From Clostridium beijerinckii (GTDB lineage: Bacteria > Bacillota > Clostridia > Clostridiales > Clostridiaceae), in NCBI RefSeq assembly GCF_018223745.1, contig NZ_CP073653.1:3496001-3560000 (forward strand): 64,000 bases of DNA, in the 5' to 3' direction. A program made the translations under genes and the position numbers. The first letter of the stretch is position 1. Each line of letters opens with the position of its first letter. Shown here piece by piece: positions 17,000 through 25,861 of this stretch. A model generated the notes under the pieces. The model saw nothing but the letters and a program-made list of their open reading frames with translations. It had not been told where the DNA came from and ran no database searches.

Positions 17000-17464
17000 T
17001 ATTGCACTTTAAAAATTAGCAAGAAAATTTAATCATCATTTCACCTCAAATTTCAAATTTAATGATATTGTACCACCATGAATAAAAAAAATCAATATAA
17101 GATATTCCTATATATTTTTTATAAGTTCAAGGACTTCTCAAAAATACAAAGTAAATTTCTTGTTCTATTATCGCTTTAAATTAACTGATTTTTGGAAAGT
17201 AGCTTTTTAGGGATTAACCACTTAAGAACCCTCACATTATAAAAACCTCTATAGCAAAAATTCATTACTATAAACTTTAAAATGTAGCAACTATTTTATC
17301 ATTTTTCTCACCTGTTTTTTTATATATTTTGATATTTTCAGACTATGCGTTTTTTCTTCTTCAAAAAGTTACCCTCAGATTTAATTATAATTTTCTAAGA
17401 AAATAAATCTATTTTCATTATACTTTTATGAGTACTTCTGCTTTCATGGGAACTTCCTAATGAA
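17000..17464. other. AT-rich intergenic stretch, nothing recognised
   Basis: Between the ABC-F leader/promoter and the terminator of the zinc-ribbon gene. No frame with a ribosome site, no repeat of either family and no clear structured RNA were seen. Confidence 0.5.
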
Positions 17465-17496
17465 CAAAAAAGAGTTATAAGAAAATCTTATAACTC
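17465..17496 (-). terminator. Intrinsic terminator of zinc-ribbon gene
   Basis: GAGTTATAAGA (17472-17482) and TCTTATAACTC (17486-17496) form a perfect 11-bp stem with a 3-nt loop. A minus-strand T run lies at 17465-17470. Confidence 0.88.
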
Positions 17497-17511
17497 CTAA
17501 AATAATCAAAA

Positions 17512-17667
17512 CTATCTTCTATTATTTTGTTGCTTTCTAGCTCTTCTACAATCAGGACATCTAACTGGTTCGTTGTCAAATCCTTTTTCTTTGTAGAATT
17601 CTTGTTCTCCAGTTGTGAAAACAAATTCATTTCCACAATCTTTACATACTAAAGTTTTATCTTGCAT
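17512..17667 (-). CDS. Small zinc-ribbon protein (51 aa)
   Basis: A 51-aa protein starting MQDKTLVCKDCGNEF and ending CPDCRRARKQQNNRR. Two CxxC pairs (CKDC and CPDC) form a predicted zinc ribbon with a basic tail. GGAGG precedes the ATG and a strong terminator follows. Short proteins of this pattern are widespread and conserved in Clostridia; their function is not known to me. RNA or ribosome contact through the basic tail is only a guess. Confidence 0.88.
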   Translation of the reverse strand: MQDKTLVCKDCGNEFVFTTGEQEFYKEKGFDNEPVRCPDCRRARKQQNNRR

Positions 17668-18085
17668 ATTCAATTCCTCCTTCTAAAATTAAAGATTAAT
17701 ATCGATTCATATAATTCTCTAAAAGGAGAAATCCATACTATCTATAAAAAACCTTTTTCTTTTTCTTACAAAATTTATTATAACAGCTTTTATTTTAAAT
17801 AGCAACCTTTTATTTCATTAATTGCTTATTTTTTTATATTTGTAATTTATGAATGGTTAAATTATAAAAAAAGATTGTAAGATAACTCTTAATATAAACA
17901 TCAAAACTAGCACTTTAAACATTCATAAATCTACTGTAGTATACACTACATTTCATTTAAAGTATAGTGTTTTTATATGGAAACAGTGCGGAAGATTAAA
18001 TTTATTTATCACTGTCTAAATCCTCTCAATTTGCTTTTTTATTTTTTGAAAGAAGTTTTCCTATTTTTCATAAGCTATACAAAAG

Positions 18086-19381
18086 TTACAGTCTCTCAAT
18101 ATCAACTATTTTTTCTTCACCACTAATCATATCTTTTATTTTAACTTGTTTGCTTATTACTTCATCTTCACCTATTAATATTACTTTCTGTATCCCCAAT
18201 TTATTAGCATAGTTAAGTTTTTTCTTTAATTTATCACCTTCAAGATATATTTCTACATATTTTTCTTTATCAATTAATTTTTTATATATCTCAGTGCAAT
18301 ATTCAAGTGTATCACCAATTGGTATTATTAAATATTCCATTGATTTCTCTATCTTGTAGCTATTAATAAATCCTATTTCTTTTAATACAAAAAATAATCT
18401 CGTAAGACCGATGGATATACCTACTCCAGGTAATACTTTATCTGTGTAATTTTGTGCTAAGTTATCATATCTTCCACCTGAACATATAGAGCCATATTTT
18501 TCATTCTCCATTAAAAATGTTTCAAATACTGTCCCTGTATAATAATCAAGTCCTCTTATTATTTTTAAGTTAATTGCATATTCATTATCTTCTACACCAA
18601 AAAGCTTAAGCATTTTTTTAACTGCCTCAAGTTCTTCCAAACCTTTTTGAAACTCCTCTGAATTGAAATTTAACTTCTTTAGTTGATCTAATATACTTTC
18701 ATTGCTTCCACTTATATTTATAATTTTATTAATAACATCTGCCTTTTCCACTCCAATTAATTCATTTAATGATTTCTTAAATTCCTCCTCACCTATCTTA
18801 TCGTATTTATCAATTAATATTAGAACTTCAGTTGCATTAACAATCTCTAAATTATTTAAAATCGCTGATAATATCTTTCTATTGCTTATTTGAAATTTAT
18901 ATTTTTTTAAACCGATAGCCTTAAATCCTTTAGAAACCATACTGATTACAAATGAATCATTATTAATACTAAGCTTGTTATTACCTATAATATCAATGTC
19001 ACACTGATAGAATTCCCTGTATCTTCCTCTCTGATTTCTTTCACCTCTATATACCTTTCCAATTTGATACCTTTTAAATGGGAAGGTTAATTCATTAAAA
19101 TACTGCGCTGAATATCTTGCAAAAGGCACTGTTAAATCAAATCTCAAAGATAAATCGTTACTTCCCTTATTGAATCTATAAACTTGTTTTTCTGTCTCTC
19201 CTGCACTTTTAGCTAATAATACTTCAGACTTTTCGATGACTGGAGTATCAATTTCCAAAAATCCATTTTCTTCATATACTTTAGTTATTTTTCTTACTAT
19301 GTCTTTAAATATTTGTTGCTCCTTAGGCAATAGCTCCATAAATCCTGGTAATATACTTGGTTGTATTTTATTGTTCTTCAT
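18086..19381 (-). CDS. hisS: Histidine-tRNA ligase (HisS)
   Basis: A class II aminoacyl-tRNA synthetase charging tRNA-His in the cytosol; 431 aa, normal length. Motif 2 region YQIGKVYRGERNQRGRYREF, HisA motif GLDYYTGTVFE and SGGRYDNLA, and motif 3 region GVGISIGLTRL are all present. The C-terminal anticodon-binding domain follows (YLIIPIGDT to the end). It appears monocistronic. Upstream is a promoter, a 16-codon leader with three consecutive His codons and an intrinsic terminator, which point to transcription attenuation by ribosome stalling. No T-box sequence was found. Confidence 0.94.
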   Translation of the reverse strand: MKNNKIQPSILPGFMELLPKEQQIFKDIVRKITKVYEENGFLEIDTPVIEKSEVLLAKSAGETEKQVYRFNKGSNDLSLRFDLTVPFARYSAQYFNELTFPFKRYQIGKVYRGERNQRGRYREFYQCDIDIIGNNKLSINNDSFVISMVSKGFKAIGLKKYKFQISNRKILSAILNNLEIVNATEVLILIDKYDKIGEEEFKKSLNELIGVEKADVINKIINISGSNESILDQLKKLNFNSEEFQKGLEELEAVKKMLKLFGVEDNEYAINLKIIRGLDYYTGTVFETFLMENEKYGSICSGGRYDNLAQNYTDKVLPGVGISIGLTRLFFVLKEIGFINSYKIEKSMEYLIIPIGDTLEYCTEIYKKLIDKEKYVEIYLEGDKLKKKLNYANKLGIQKVILIGEDEVISKQVKIKDMISGEEKIVDIERL

Positions 19382-19454
19382 AATCTTAATCTCCTTTTAA
19401 ATATTAATTTTTATATTTGATAAGTAAATTGTTTTATATTTTGATTTAAATGAC

Positions 19455-19488
19455 AAAAAGCCATGCAGGCATATATCCTACATGGCTT
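19455..19488 (-). terminator. Attenuator terminator of hisS leader
   Basis: Minus-strand AAGCCATGTAGG and CCTGCATGGCTT form a 12-bp stem (one G-U) with a 7-nt loop, followed by TTTTTG. The wobble pair exists only on the minus strand, consistent with a hisS leader terminator. The hisS ATG is about 75 nt further on. Confidence 0.85.
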
Positions 19489-19514
19489 AACAAATTATTA
19501 CTGACATTTAATTT

Positions 19515-19594
19515 ATCATCACCAGCAGATACAAGCCTACGAATTATAGACTTGTATCTGCCGCTTTAACAGACCAAGTCTTACTGGTGATGAT
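19515..19594 (-). ncRNA. Structured hisS leader RNA (pairing of His codons with downstream arm)
   Basis: The run ATCATCACCAG, which contains the three His codons (19594-19584), is complementary over 11 bp to CTGGTGATGAT (19525-19515). Inside that arm GCAGATACAAG pairs with CTTGTATCTGC. A ribosome paused on the His codons would block the outer stem. How this frees or forms an antiterminator against the terminator at 19455-19488 is not resolved from sequence alone. Confidence 0.7.
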
Positions 19595-19631
19595 GTATGA
19601 AATTTATTTTTTTTATATTAAATGCTTTCAT
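19581..19631 (-). CDS. Histidine leader peptide upstream of hisS
   Basis: A 16-aa ORF, MKAFNIKKINFIHHHQ, with AGGAG about 8 nt before the ATG. It begins 31 nt after a near-consensus -10 box. Three consecutive His codons (CAT CAT CAC) lie just before the penultimate codon and sit inside one arm of a stable stem, followed by an intrinsic terminator before hisS. This is the layout of a ribosome-mediated his attenuator as in the enteric his operon. Confidence 0.82.
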   Translation of the reverse strand: MKAFNIKKINFIHHHQ

Positions 19632-19661
19632 AATATTTTCTCCTAAATTTTAATTTTTATC

Positions 19662-19690
19662 ATTATACAATATGCTATTCTTATTTTCAA
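19662..19690 (-). promoter_or_regulatory. Sigma-A type promoter of hisS leader
   Basis: TTGAAA (minus strand of 19685-19690), 17-nt spacer, TATAAT (minus strand of 19662-19667). Nearly perfect consensus, upstream of the leader peptide. Confidence 0.85.
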
Positions 19691-19855
19691 TAGTAATTTG
19701 ACCTCTTCCAACTGATTTTTAATACTATAATAATCATTCAAAGTGATAAACTTCCTGTCATAAACTAAAGAAATCAAGACAAAATATATTTGTTAGCTAA
19801 ATTAAGTTTATCTAAATTTTACTAGTTTATAAAAAGTGAAAGGGGAACATAAATT

Positions 19856-20011
19856 ATGGTTAGAAATGCATACGACGTTAAAGGTCTAAAGATACTAAAT
19901 TCAGATGATTCAGTGCAAAATTCTGTTAGCAGCGTTTACTCTGGCAGTGCTAAAAAGTCTGCTTCTAAAAAAGGTAATATGACAAGTTCTTCAGATTCAT
20001 CAGATAGTTAA
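19856..20011 (+). CDS. Small serine-rich protein of unknown function (51 aa)
   Basis: ATG at 19856 with an AAAGGGGA site 8 nt upstream. The 51-aa product starts MVRNAYDVKGLKIL and ends in TSSSDSSDS; about 30% is serine and it has no Cys. There is no signal peptide or membrane segment. It stands alone between the hisS leader (divergent) and LP5. I do not recognise a family. The ribosome site and codon use look real, but no homology was tested. Confidence 0.55.
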   Translation: MVRNAYDVKGLKILNSDDSVQNSVSSVYSGSAKKSASKKGNMTSSSDSSDS

Positions 20012-20017
20012 AAGTAA

Positions 20018-20305
20018 AACTAAATTTATGTGGTAACTTACCGAAATCATAAATATTTTGATTCCGAAAAGCTATGAAAATATCGCTGAAGGTTCTAAGC
20101 AGCAGGTTGTATCCACTTTAGCATGCTCCAACTTTCAGTTTGACAAGCTAAAATAGAACAACCTACAGCTAAGAATCTTTAACAGCTCATTTTCAATGTT
20201 TTCTCCACAAATATATTTATGATTTCTAGTGAAGATATAACTTTAAAGTTTTAGCAGCTTTGTAAATTTATCTAATAAGTTGAATTCTTAAGTTGTTTAT
20301 CTATA
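20018..20305. repeat. Long-palindrome element LP5 (class B, complete, inverted relative to LP4)
   Basis: Reads as the reverse complement of LP4: TAAATTTATGTGGTAACTTA, CCGAAATCATAAATATTTTG, core AGCATGCTCC...GACAAGCT, then CACAAATATATTTATGATTT and the end TTGTTTATCTATA. The core arms are complementary over most of about 90 bp each. Confidence 0.85.
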
Positions 20306-20340
20306 ATAATTCAAATAAAATTCCAATACATAAAAATAAC

Positions 20341-20393
20341 CCATATAAACTTCATTAAGATAATATATAGATTATCAAATGAAGTTTATATGG
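20341..20393 (-). terminator. Long hairpin downstream of MATE gene
   Basis: CCATATAAACTTCATT (20341-20356) and AATGAAGTTTATATGG (20378-20393) are perfect 16-bp arms, with an inner GATAAT/ATTATC stem. The minus-strand sequence continues GGTTATTTTTATG. Probable terminator. Confidence 0.75.
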
Positions 20394-20456
20394 AATTATA
20401 TACAATATAATTTAGTTTTTTCTCACCATTCATAGGCTTCCAAATGTTAATTTGAA

Positions 20457-21842
20457 CTAGCCTAATAACTTTTTATTCCCTTTACCCTCTACTTCCACCT
20501 TACTTTGATAAGCTTTTCCAATTCTCTTGTATTCGCTAATCATCATAATAATAGTTACAATAAATACAATTCCATCAGTTATGGGAACAGCTGCCCATAC
20601 ACCTTCGATTCCCATTAACATTGGTAATATAATAATAAGTGGAACAATTAATGCAATTTGTCTTAATATAACTAATACACTTGCATTTTTTCCTTTTCCT
20701 ACTGATTGGAATGCTGTTACTGACATAATCCAAAAGCCTAAAACCGGAAAAATAATATACATCAATCTAAAATTATTTATTCCTTCATAAACAATTGAAC
20801 CATCTTTTATAAATAATGAAAGGATTTCTTTGGGAAAAAGCTGAATTGGTATCCAGAAACATAAGGCTAGAATTGTTGCACCAGCTACAAATACGTTTAT
20901 ACTTTTCTTTACTCTGTCATACTGTTTTGCTCCATAATTTGTACCAACAACTGGTTGTAATCCCTGTCCCATTCCCCATAGTGGAATAAACGAAAATGCT
21001 AATACACGTAATGCAGCTCCTATTAAAATAATTTCTGAATTTCCTCCATAAGTAGAAGCCATTTTATAAATCACTACTTGTTGTATAAACATCATTATTT
21101 GCATTAACATAGCTGAAAATCCAATTGAAAATATTTCTGGAAGCAAATCAAATTCAATTTTAAAGCCATGAAAGCGAATATTTTCACTTTCTTTTATAAA
21201 ATAAATCATCGTAATAACAGCTTGTATAATTTGCGACAATAAAGTTGCAACTGCTGCTCCTTCTACTTGGTGATTAAATAATATAATCATAATAGGTGCA
21301 AGGATAATGTTAGTTATTGCTCCAATCGCCATAAAAATCATGGCTTTTTTCATTCGTCCCTCAGCACGCATGATCATATTAGCACTTTGCGCAAAGTTTA
21401 TAAAAAATGAGCCTATAAATACTATTCGCATATATCGCACTGCTAAATCCAATATTTCTCCATTTGCACCACTAATTAAGAGCATTTCTCGTGCAAATAC
21501 CACTCCTATTACAGTTACAATTGCTGAAAAAATAAGTATAAGCACCAATAAATTTCCCATTATTTTATTTATAATATCACTATCTTTTTTCCCAATAGCC
21601 CTAGACAAAACAGACGCAGATCCCATACCAATTAAAGTTGAAATCCCACTATTTATTAAAGTGAAAGGATAAGCTACAGACACTGCCCCCATAGCATTTG
21701 TACCAATCATTTGTCCTGCATAAATAGCATCCACAAATGAATATAAGCCAATTACAAGCATTCCAAGTACTGCAGGAACGCAAAGCTTTATCATAAGTGC
21801 AACTGGCTCCTTTGTTAATAATTCTTCTCTCATATCCTTCAA
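20457..21842 (-). CDS. MATE-family efflux transporter
   Basis: A 461-aa membrane protein with about 12 helices in two homologous halves (from PAVLGMLVIGLYSFVDAIYAG and FSIGFSAMLMQIMMFIQQVV), the fold of MATE Na+ or H+ coupled drug exporters. The start is either TTG (21842, 8 nt after GGAGG) or ATG at 21833. It lies 183 bp downstream of the second YbtPQ-like pair in the same direction, so cotranscription is possible and it might export a chelator or toxic compound. The substrate is unknown. Confidence 0.9.
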   Translation of the reverse strand: MKDMREELLTKEPVALMIKLCVPAVLGMLVIGLYSFVDAIYAGQMIGTNAMGAVSVAYPFTLINSGISTLIGMGSASVLSRAIGKKDSDIINKIMGNLLVLILIFSAIVTVIGVVFAREMLLISGANGEILDLAVRYMRIVFIGSFFINFAQSANMIMRAEGRMKKAMIFMAIGAITNIILAPIMIILFNHQVEGAAVATLLSQIIQAVITMIYFIKESENIRFHGFKIEFDLLPEIFSIGFSAMLMQIMMFIQQVVIYKMASTYGGNSEIILIGAALRVLAFSFIPLWGMGQGLQPVVGTNYGAKQYDRVKKSINVFVAGATILALCFWIPIQLFPKEILSLFIKDGSIVYEGINNFRLMYIIFPVLGFWIMSVTAFQSVGKGKNASVLVILRQIALIVPLIIILPMLMGIEGVWAAVPITDGIVFIVTIIMMISEYKRIGKAYQSKVEVEGKGNKKLLG

Positions 21843-21924
21843 TTATAATTCCTCCATTCATTACTACAATAATATATCTTAGAAATCCTTTAGGGATTTC
21901 ATCCTCTCATCCAATAATTCTTAA

Positions 21925-22005
21925 GTCCAATTCATTAATTTCTAATTCCATAATTCATAATTTTTAATTCCCAATTCATAATTCTAATTCTATAATTCCC
22001 AATTC
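21925..22005. repeat. Short direct repeats of AATTC/CATAATTC type
   Basis: About 80 bp of iterated AATTCATAATTC, AATTCTAATTCC and AATTCCCAATTC units between the MATE and ABC genes. It resembles the internal microsatellite of R2 elements but lacks the R2 conserved part. Confidence 0.6.
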
Positions 22006-22025
22006 TAAATGTGAGCTTATGCAAT

Positions 22026-23777
22026 TTATTGTGCCAAGCTCCACCCTTCTGCTTTTTTTCTAATATTTATGAATCTATTATAAAGCCCCTCTTGATTAAT
22101 TAACTGCTTATGTGTTCCTTTTTGAATTACTTTTCCATCACTAATTACTAAAATCTGATCTGCATTTTGAATTGTTGCAAGACGATGAGCAATAATTATA
22201 ATTGTTTTTCCATTAGTTAAAGCATTAATAGCTTCTTGAATATAATGCTCATTTTCTGGATCAACACTTGCTGTAGCTTCATCAAGAATAATAATAGGTG
22301 CATCCTTTAAAATTGCTCTTGCAATTGAAATACTTTGTTTTTGACCTCCTGATAAAGATGCCCCGCCTTCTCCAACTACAGTATTATATTTATCTGAAAA
22401 TTCCATTATAAAATCATGGCAGCGTGATTTTTTAGCTGCTATTATAACTTCTTCAATTGATGCAGATGGATTTCCAAACCGGATATTATTCAAAATAGTA
22501 TCTTGAAATAAATATACTTTTTGAAATACCATACTTATATTAGATAATAAGCTATCGCAGGTAATATCCCTTACGTTCACTCCTCCTATGCTTATAGCTC
22601 CTCGCTGTACATCATAAAATCTTGCAATTAAACTGCATATTGTGGATTTCCCACCTCCAGATGTACCGACAATTGCAGTTGTGGTATTTTCAGGAATAAA
22701 AAACGACACATCTTGAAGAACATTTTTTTTATCATATGCAAAGCTAACTTTATCAAAACATATATCATAGGAATCTAATAATACAGGCTTACTATTTTTA
22801 TCAATAGGTTCTACATTTTTAACAGCATCTACACGATCAAGAGATGCATCAATCATTCGTATCATATTTGAAGAATTTCCAATCTGCTCAACATGACCAT
22901 AGATTATAAATGAAAAAGTAATCATCATAAGCATAGTAGATACTTCCATAGATCCATTTATAGCAAATATTCCCGATGCAAAAATTATACCTACAGATGC
23001 AAGTTTAAAGATAAATATATAAACGGATGTCACTGGCACAAATTCCTGCTCTATTCCATAATTTGTTTTACGGCTTTTCTCAAATGCATTTTCTATGCTC
23101 TCTTTAGCAATTCCATCCTGTTTAAAAGCTTTTACAATTGATATACCTCTGATATATTCAATTATGGCCGTTACTAATCCAGCTTGATTTGCTTGACGTA
23201 TTGGCGCTACAATTCTGCTCCTTTTGCTTATATAAATCATTACTAAAGATGTTACTATTATTCCGCCAAGAGTGATTAAGCCAATTCTAAAATCAAAAAA
23301 CATTAAACATAATGAGATTGTAATTGAACTAATATACCCATTTACGACTTTGTTAATCAATTTCATTGCATTATTTTCAACAAATGAAAGATCTGTTGTT
23401 ACAGAAGAAGTAATTTCTCCCATATCTTTCTCACCAAAAAATCCCATTGGAACACGCTTTAAGGTATCACCAATTTTAAGGCGCTGCTCTGCAAACACTT
23501 CATACCCTATGCTTTCTTGTGAAGTAGCTACTAAATATGAAAACAACATTCTGCCTAAGACTGCAAAAATCATATATCCTAAGCAAAACCATACTTGATT
23601 AATTGTTATAACCGTTATACCTTCAATGTTTTCAATAATTAATTTCAAAACATATGAAGCTCCAAGAACTGGCAAAGTCGAGAATAATGCCTGCATTAAT
23701 GCATAAACAAAGCTGATATACATACGTTTAGAATTATCACCAGATAAATCAATGATCCTTTTAACTACCTTTAACAT
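22026..23777 (-). CDS. ABC transporter, fused permease-ATPase (YbtP/YbtQ-like pair 2, second subunit)
   Basis: A 583-aa half-transporter with a six-helix exporter-fold domain (about 15-310) and an ATPase with GTSGGGKST, LSGGQKQS and IIILDEATASVDPENE. Its start overlaps the stop of the upstream partner by 7 nt, indicating translational coupling and an obligate heterodimer. By the DPENE D-loop, pairing and AraC neighbour it belongs with YbtPQ/IrtAB-type chelate transporters. Direction and substrate are inferred. Confidence 0.88.
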   Translation of the reverse strand: MLKVVKRIIDLSGDNSKRMYISFVYALMQALFSTLPVLGASYVLKLIIENIEGITVITINQVWFCLGYMIFAVLGRMLFSYLVATSQESIGYEVFAEQRLKIGDTLKRVPMGFFGEKDMGEITSSVTTDLSFVENNAMKLINKVVNGYISSITISLCLMFFDFRIGLITLGGIIVTSLVMIYISKRSRIVAPIRQANQAGLVTAIIEYIRGISIVKAFKQDGIAKESIENAFEKSRKTNYGIEQEFVPVTSVYIFIFKLASVGIIFASGIFAINGSMEVSTMLMMITFSFIIYGHVEQIGNSSNMIRMIDASLDRVDAVKNVEPIDKNSKPVLLDSYDICFDKVSFAYDKKNVLQDVSFFIPENTTTAIVGTSGGGKSTICSLIARFYDVQRGAISIGGVNVRDITCDSLLSNISMVFQKVYLFQDTILNNIRFGNPSASIEEVIIAAKKSRCHDFIMEFSDKYNTVVGEGGASLSGGQKQSISIARAILKDAPIIILDEATASVDPENEHYIQEAINALTNGKTIIIIAHRLATIQNADQILVISDGKVIQKGTHKQLINQEGLYNRFINIRKKAEGWSLAQ

Positions 23778-25567
23778 CCAACTACCCCCTTATTCAAATT
23801 CTGATTTTTAGTTAATTCTTTTCCTACTGCCCACTTTTTAGAATTAATATGAGCATTCCACATATCGCAATATAATGTACACTCTTTAAGAAGGTTTTTA
23901 TGGGTCCCATTCATTACAACTTTTCCGTTTTCCAAAACCACAATATTATCTGCATCTTTTACTGTTGAAAGACGATGAGCTATTACAAGAAGTGTTTTAC
24001 CCTTAGTTAATTCAGAAATTGACCTCTGTAACTTATCTTCATTTTCTGGGTCAGTAAACGCAGTTGCTTCATCTAATATAACAATAGGTGCATTTTTTAA
24101 AATAGCCCTTGCAATAGCAATACGCTGACGTTCTCCTCCTGATAATTTTCCGCCTGCATCACCAACATTTGTTTTATACCCGTAGTCTAATTTTCTGATA
24201 AACTCATCGCAGCAAGCTAGTTTGGCTGCTTCAAAAACTTCTTCATCTGATGCTGATGGATTTCCAAGACGTATATTTTCTAATATTGAATAATTAAACA
24301 AAAAATTATCTTGAGTTACAAAACTAACTATATCCATGAGCTGTTCTAAAGGTATAGCACATAAATTAATACCGCCAATAGTAATTTCTCCTGCTTTAAC
24401 ATCCCAAAATCTAGCGATAAGTCTTGCTACCGTGGATTTTCCACCACCTGATGGACCTACAAGCGCAGTAAACTTTCCTTGTGGCAGAGTTAAACTTACA
24501 TCATCTAAAACATTATTTTCTTTACTCTCATCATAAGAAAAAGATACATTTTTCATCTCGACATCATAATCTTTAAATGTTACCTCTTTAGCTGTTGATT
24601 CTAATTCTTTTAATCCTAAAAGATCATTTGTTGCCTGTACTGCATAATTAATAATCTGCATTTCATTTATAAAATCTGATAATTTTAAAATAGGTTCAAT
24701 GATTCCAAGTGAAAGAATTATACAAATCGCAAAAGATGCAGCTGTTATTTCCTTTTCCATGTAAAGATATAAACCTATAGGCAGCACTCCTAGCAAGGTT
24801 GACGGCAAAATTGCTGCTGCAGAAGATGTGTATTTCCAAGTACTCTTAAACCAATCCAATGTGTAATCCCTAAACGATATAACAGCATTTTTATATTTTT
24901 CATATGAACTTGTAGATTGATTAAATGCTTTAATTACCTCTATTCCTTCTATATACTCTACAATAGTAGAATTCATATAATTATTGGCTTCCATGTACTT
25001 ATCATATTTTTTCTTATAACTCTTCATCACCATTAGATATGGTATCATTCCAAGAGGAATTGTTATAAGTGCTGCTAATGCCATACGCCAATCAATATAA
25101 GTTATATAGATAAAAATTCCTATTGGAATTAACATATTTGAAGTAAATTCAGGAATCATATGAGCAAGCGGTGTTTCCATTTTTTCAATTTCATCTACCA
25201 TAACATTTTTCAGCTTTCCAACTGTCTCTCCCATAACACTCCCAAGAGGTGCATACATAAGCTTGGTTGCGACTTTCCTTCTCATATTTTTTAATATATG
25301 AAACGCAGAATTATGAGATAATAATGTTGATATTGTGAACAAAAAGATTTTCATAAAATATCCTAAGAGACATATTGCTGACCAAAATAAAATATTTTCA
25401 AATGTCTTAGTATCGTTGAAGAACATAACGATTATATTAGCAACTCCAAAATACGGCACCATTCCTGCAGCAACACTTGCTATTCCACAAACAACAGATA
25501 ATATCATTAAGTGTTTATGTTCCTTTGCTAAGGATAAAATAATTGAAATCCATGATTTTTCTTTCAT
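23771..25567 (-). CDS. ABC transporter, fused permease-ATPase (YbtP/YbtQ-like pair 2, first subunit)
   Basis: A 598-aa half-transporter. Its N-terminal membrane domain is followed by an ATPase with GPSGGGKST, LSGGERQR and IVILDEATAFTDPENE. The ATAFTDPENE motif is the one I associate with YbtPQ-type siderophore transporters. It is first gene of the pair and is divergent from an AraC gene (25862). Gene order (AraC, first subunit, second subunit) mirrors the cluster at 6823-13329, suggesting ancient duplication or parallel acquisition for a different chelate. Confidence 0.88.
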   Translation of the reverse strand: MKEKSWISIILSLAKEHKHLMILSVVCGIASVAAGMVPYFGVANIIVMFFNDTKTFENILFWSAICLLGYFMKIFLFTISTLLSHNSAFHILKNMRRKVATKLMYAPLGSVMGETVGKLKNVMVDEIEKMETPLAHMIPEFTSNMLIPIGIFIYITYIDWRMALAALITIPLGMIPYLMVMKSYKKKYDKYMEANNYMNSTIVEYIEGIEVIKAFNQSTSSYEKYKNAVISFRDYTLDWFKSTWKYTSSAAAILPSTLLGVLPIGLYLYMEKEITAASFAICIILSLGIIEPILKLSDFINEMQIINYAVQATNDLLGLKELESTAKEVTFKDYDVEMKNVSFSYDESKENNVLDDVSLTLPQGKFTALVGPSGGGKSTVARLIARFWDVKAGEITIGGINLCAIPLEQLMDIVSFVTQDNFLFNYSILENIRLGNPSASDEEVFEAAKLACCDEFIRKLDYGYKTNVGDAGGKLSGGERQRIAIARAILKNAPIVILDEATAFTDPENEDKLQRSISELTKGKTLLVIAHRLSTVKDADNIVVLENGKVVMNGTHKNLLKECTLYCDMWNAHINSKKWAVGKELTKNQNLNKGVVGC

Positions 25568-25861
25568 TTAAACTCCTCTTTTCTTTAATACCTTAAAACC
25601 TATTTCGTAGTATTAACTTTTAATTAATAATTTTTTATATCCTAAATTCACATATATAATTTTCATAAAAGCATATCCATTTTAGACGCACATACTTGTT
25701 AAACAAAATTATTTTTGATATCATTTAAGTATAATATATTACTTTCTATCCAATAATTATGATATATTACTAAGTTATAACCGGTCAATCAATTTGGAGT
25801 CATTCGTCTCTTCATGATACAACTTTGTCTGATCGTGCTATTGCTATAAAGGAGAATTTAT
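25568..25861. promoter_or_regulatory. Divergent promoter region, ABC pair 2 / AraC
   Basis: 294 bp between diverging genes, so both promoters must lie here. I found no DtxR- or Fur-like palindrome matching those elsewhere in the window. No repeat element is present. Confidence 0.5.

Noticed and set aside
19382-19700. T-box riboswitch upstream of hisS
   Set aside because: No T-box consensus (AGGGTGGNACCGCG) and no Stem I layout. The His codon leader explains the terminator better.
21925-22005. CRISPR-like array of AATTC repeats
   Set aside because: Units are 6-12 bp, irregular and without spacers. It is a simple microsatellite.
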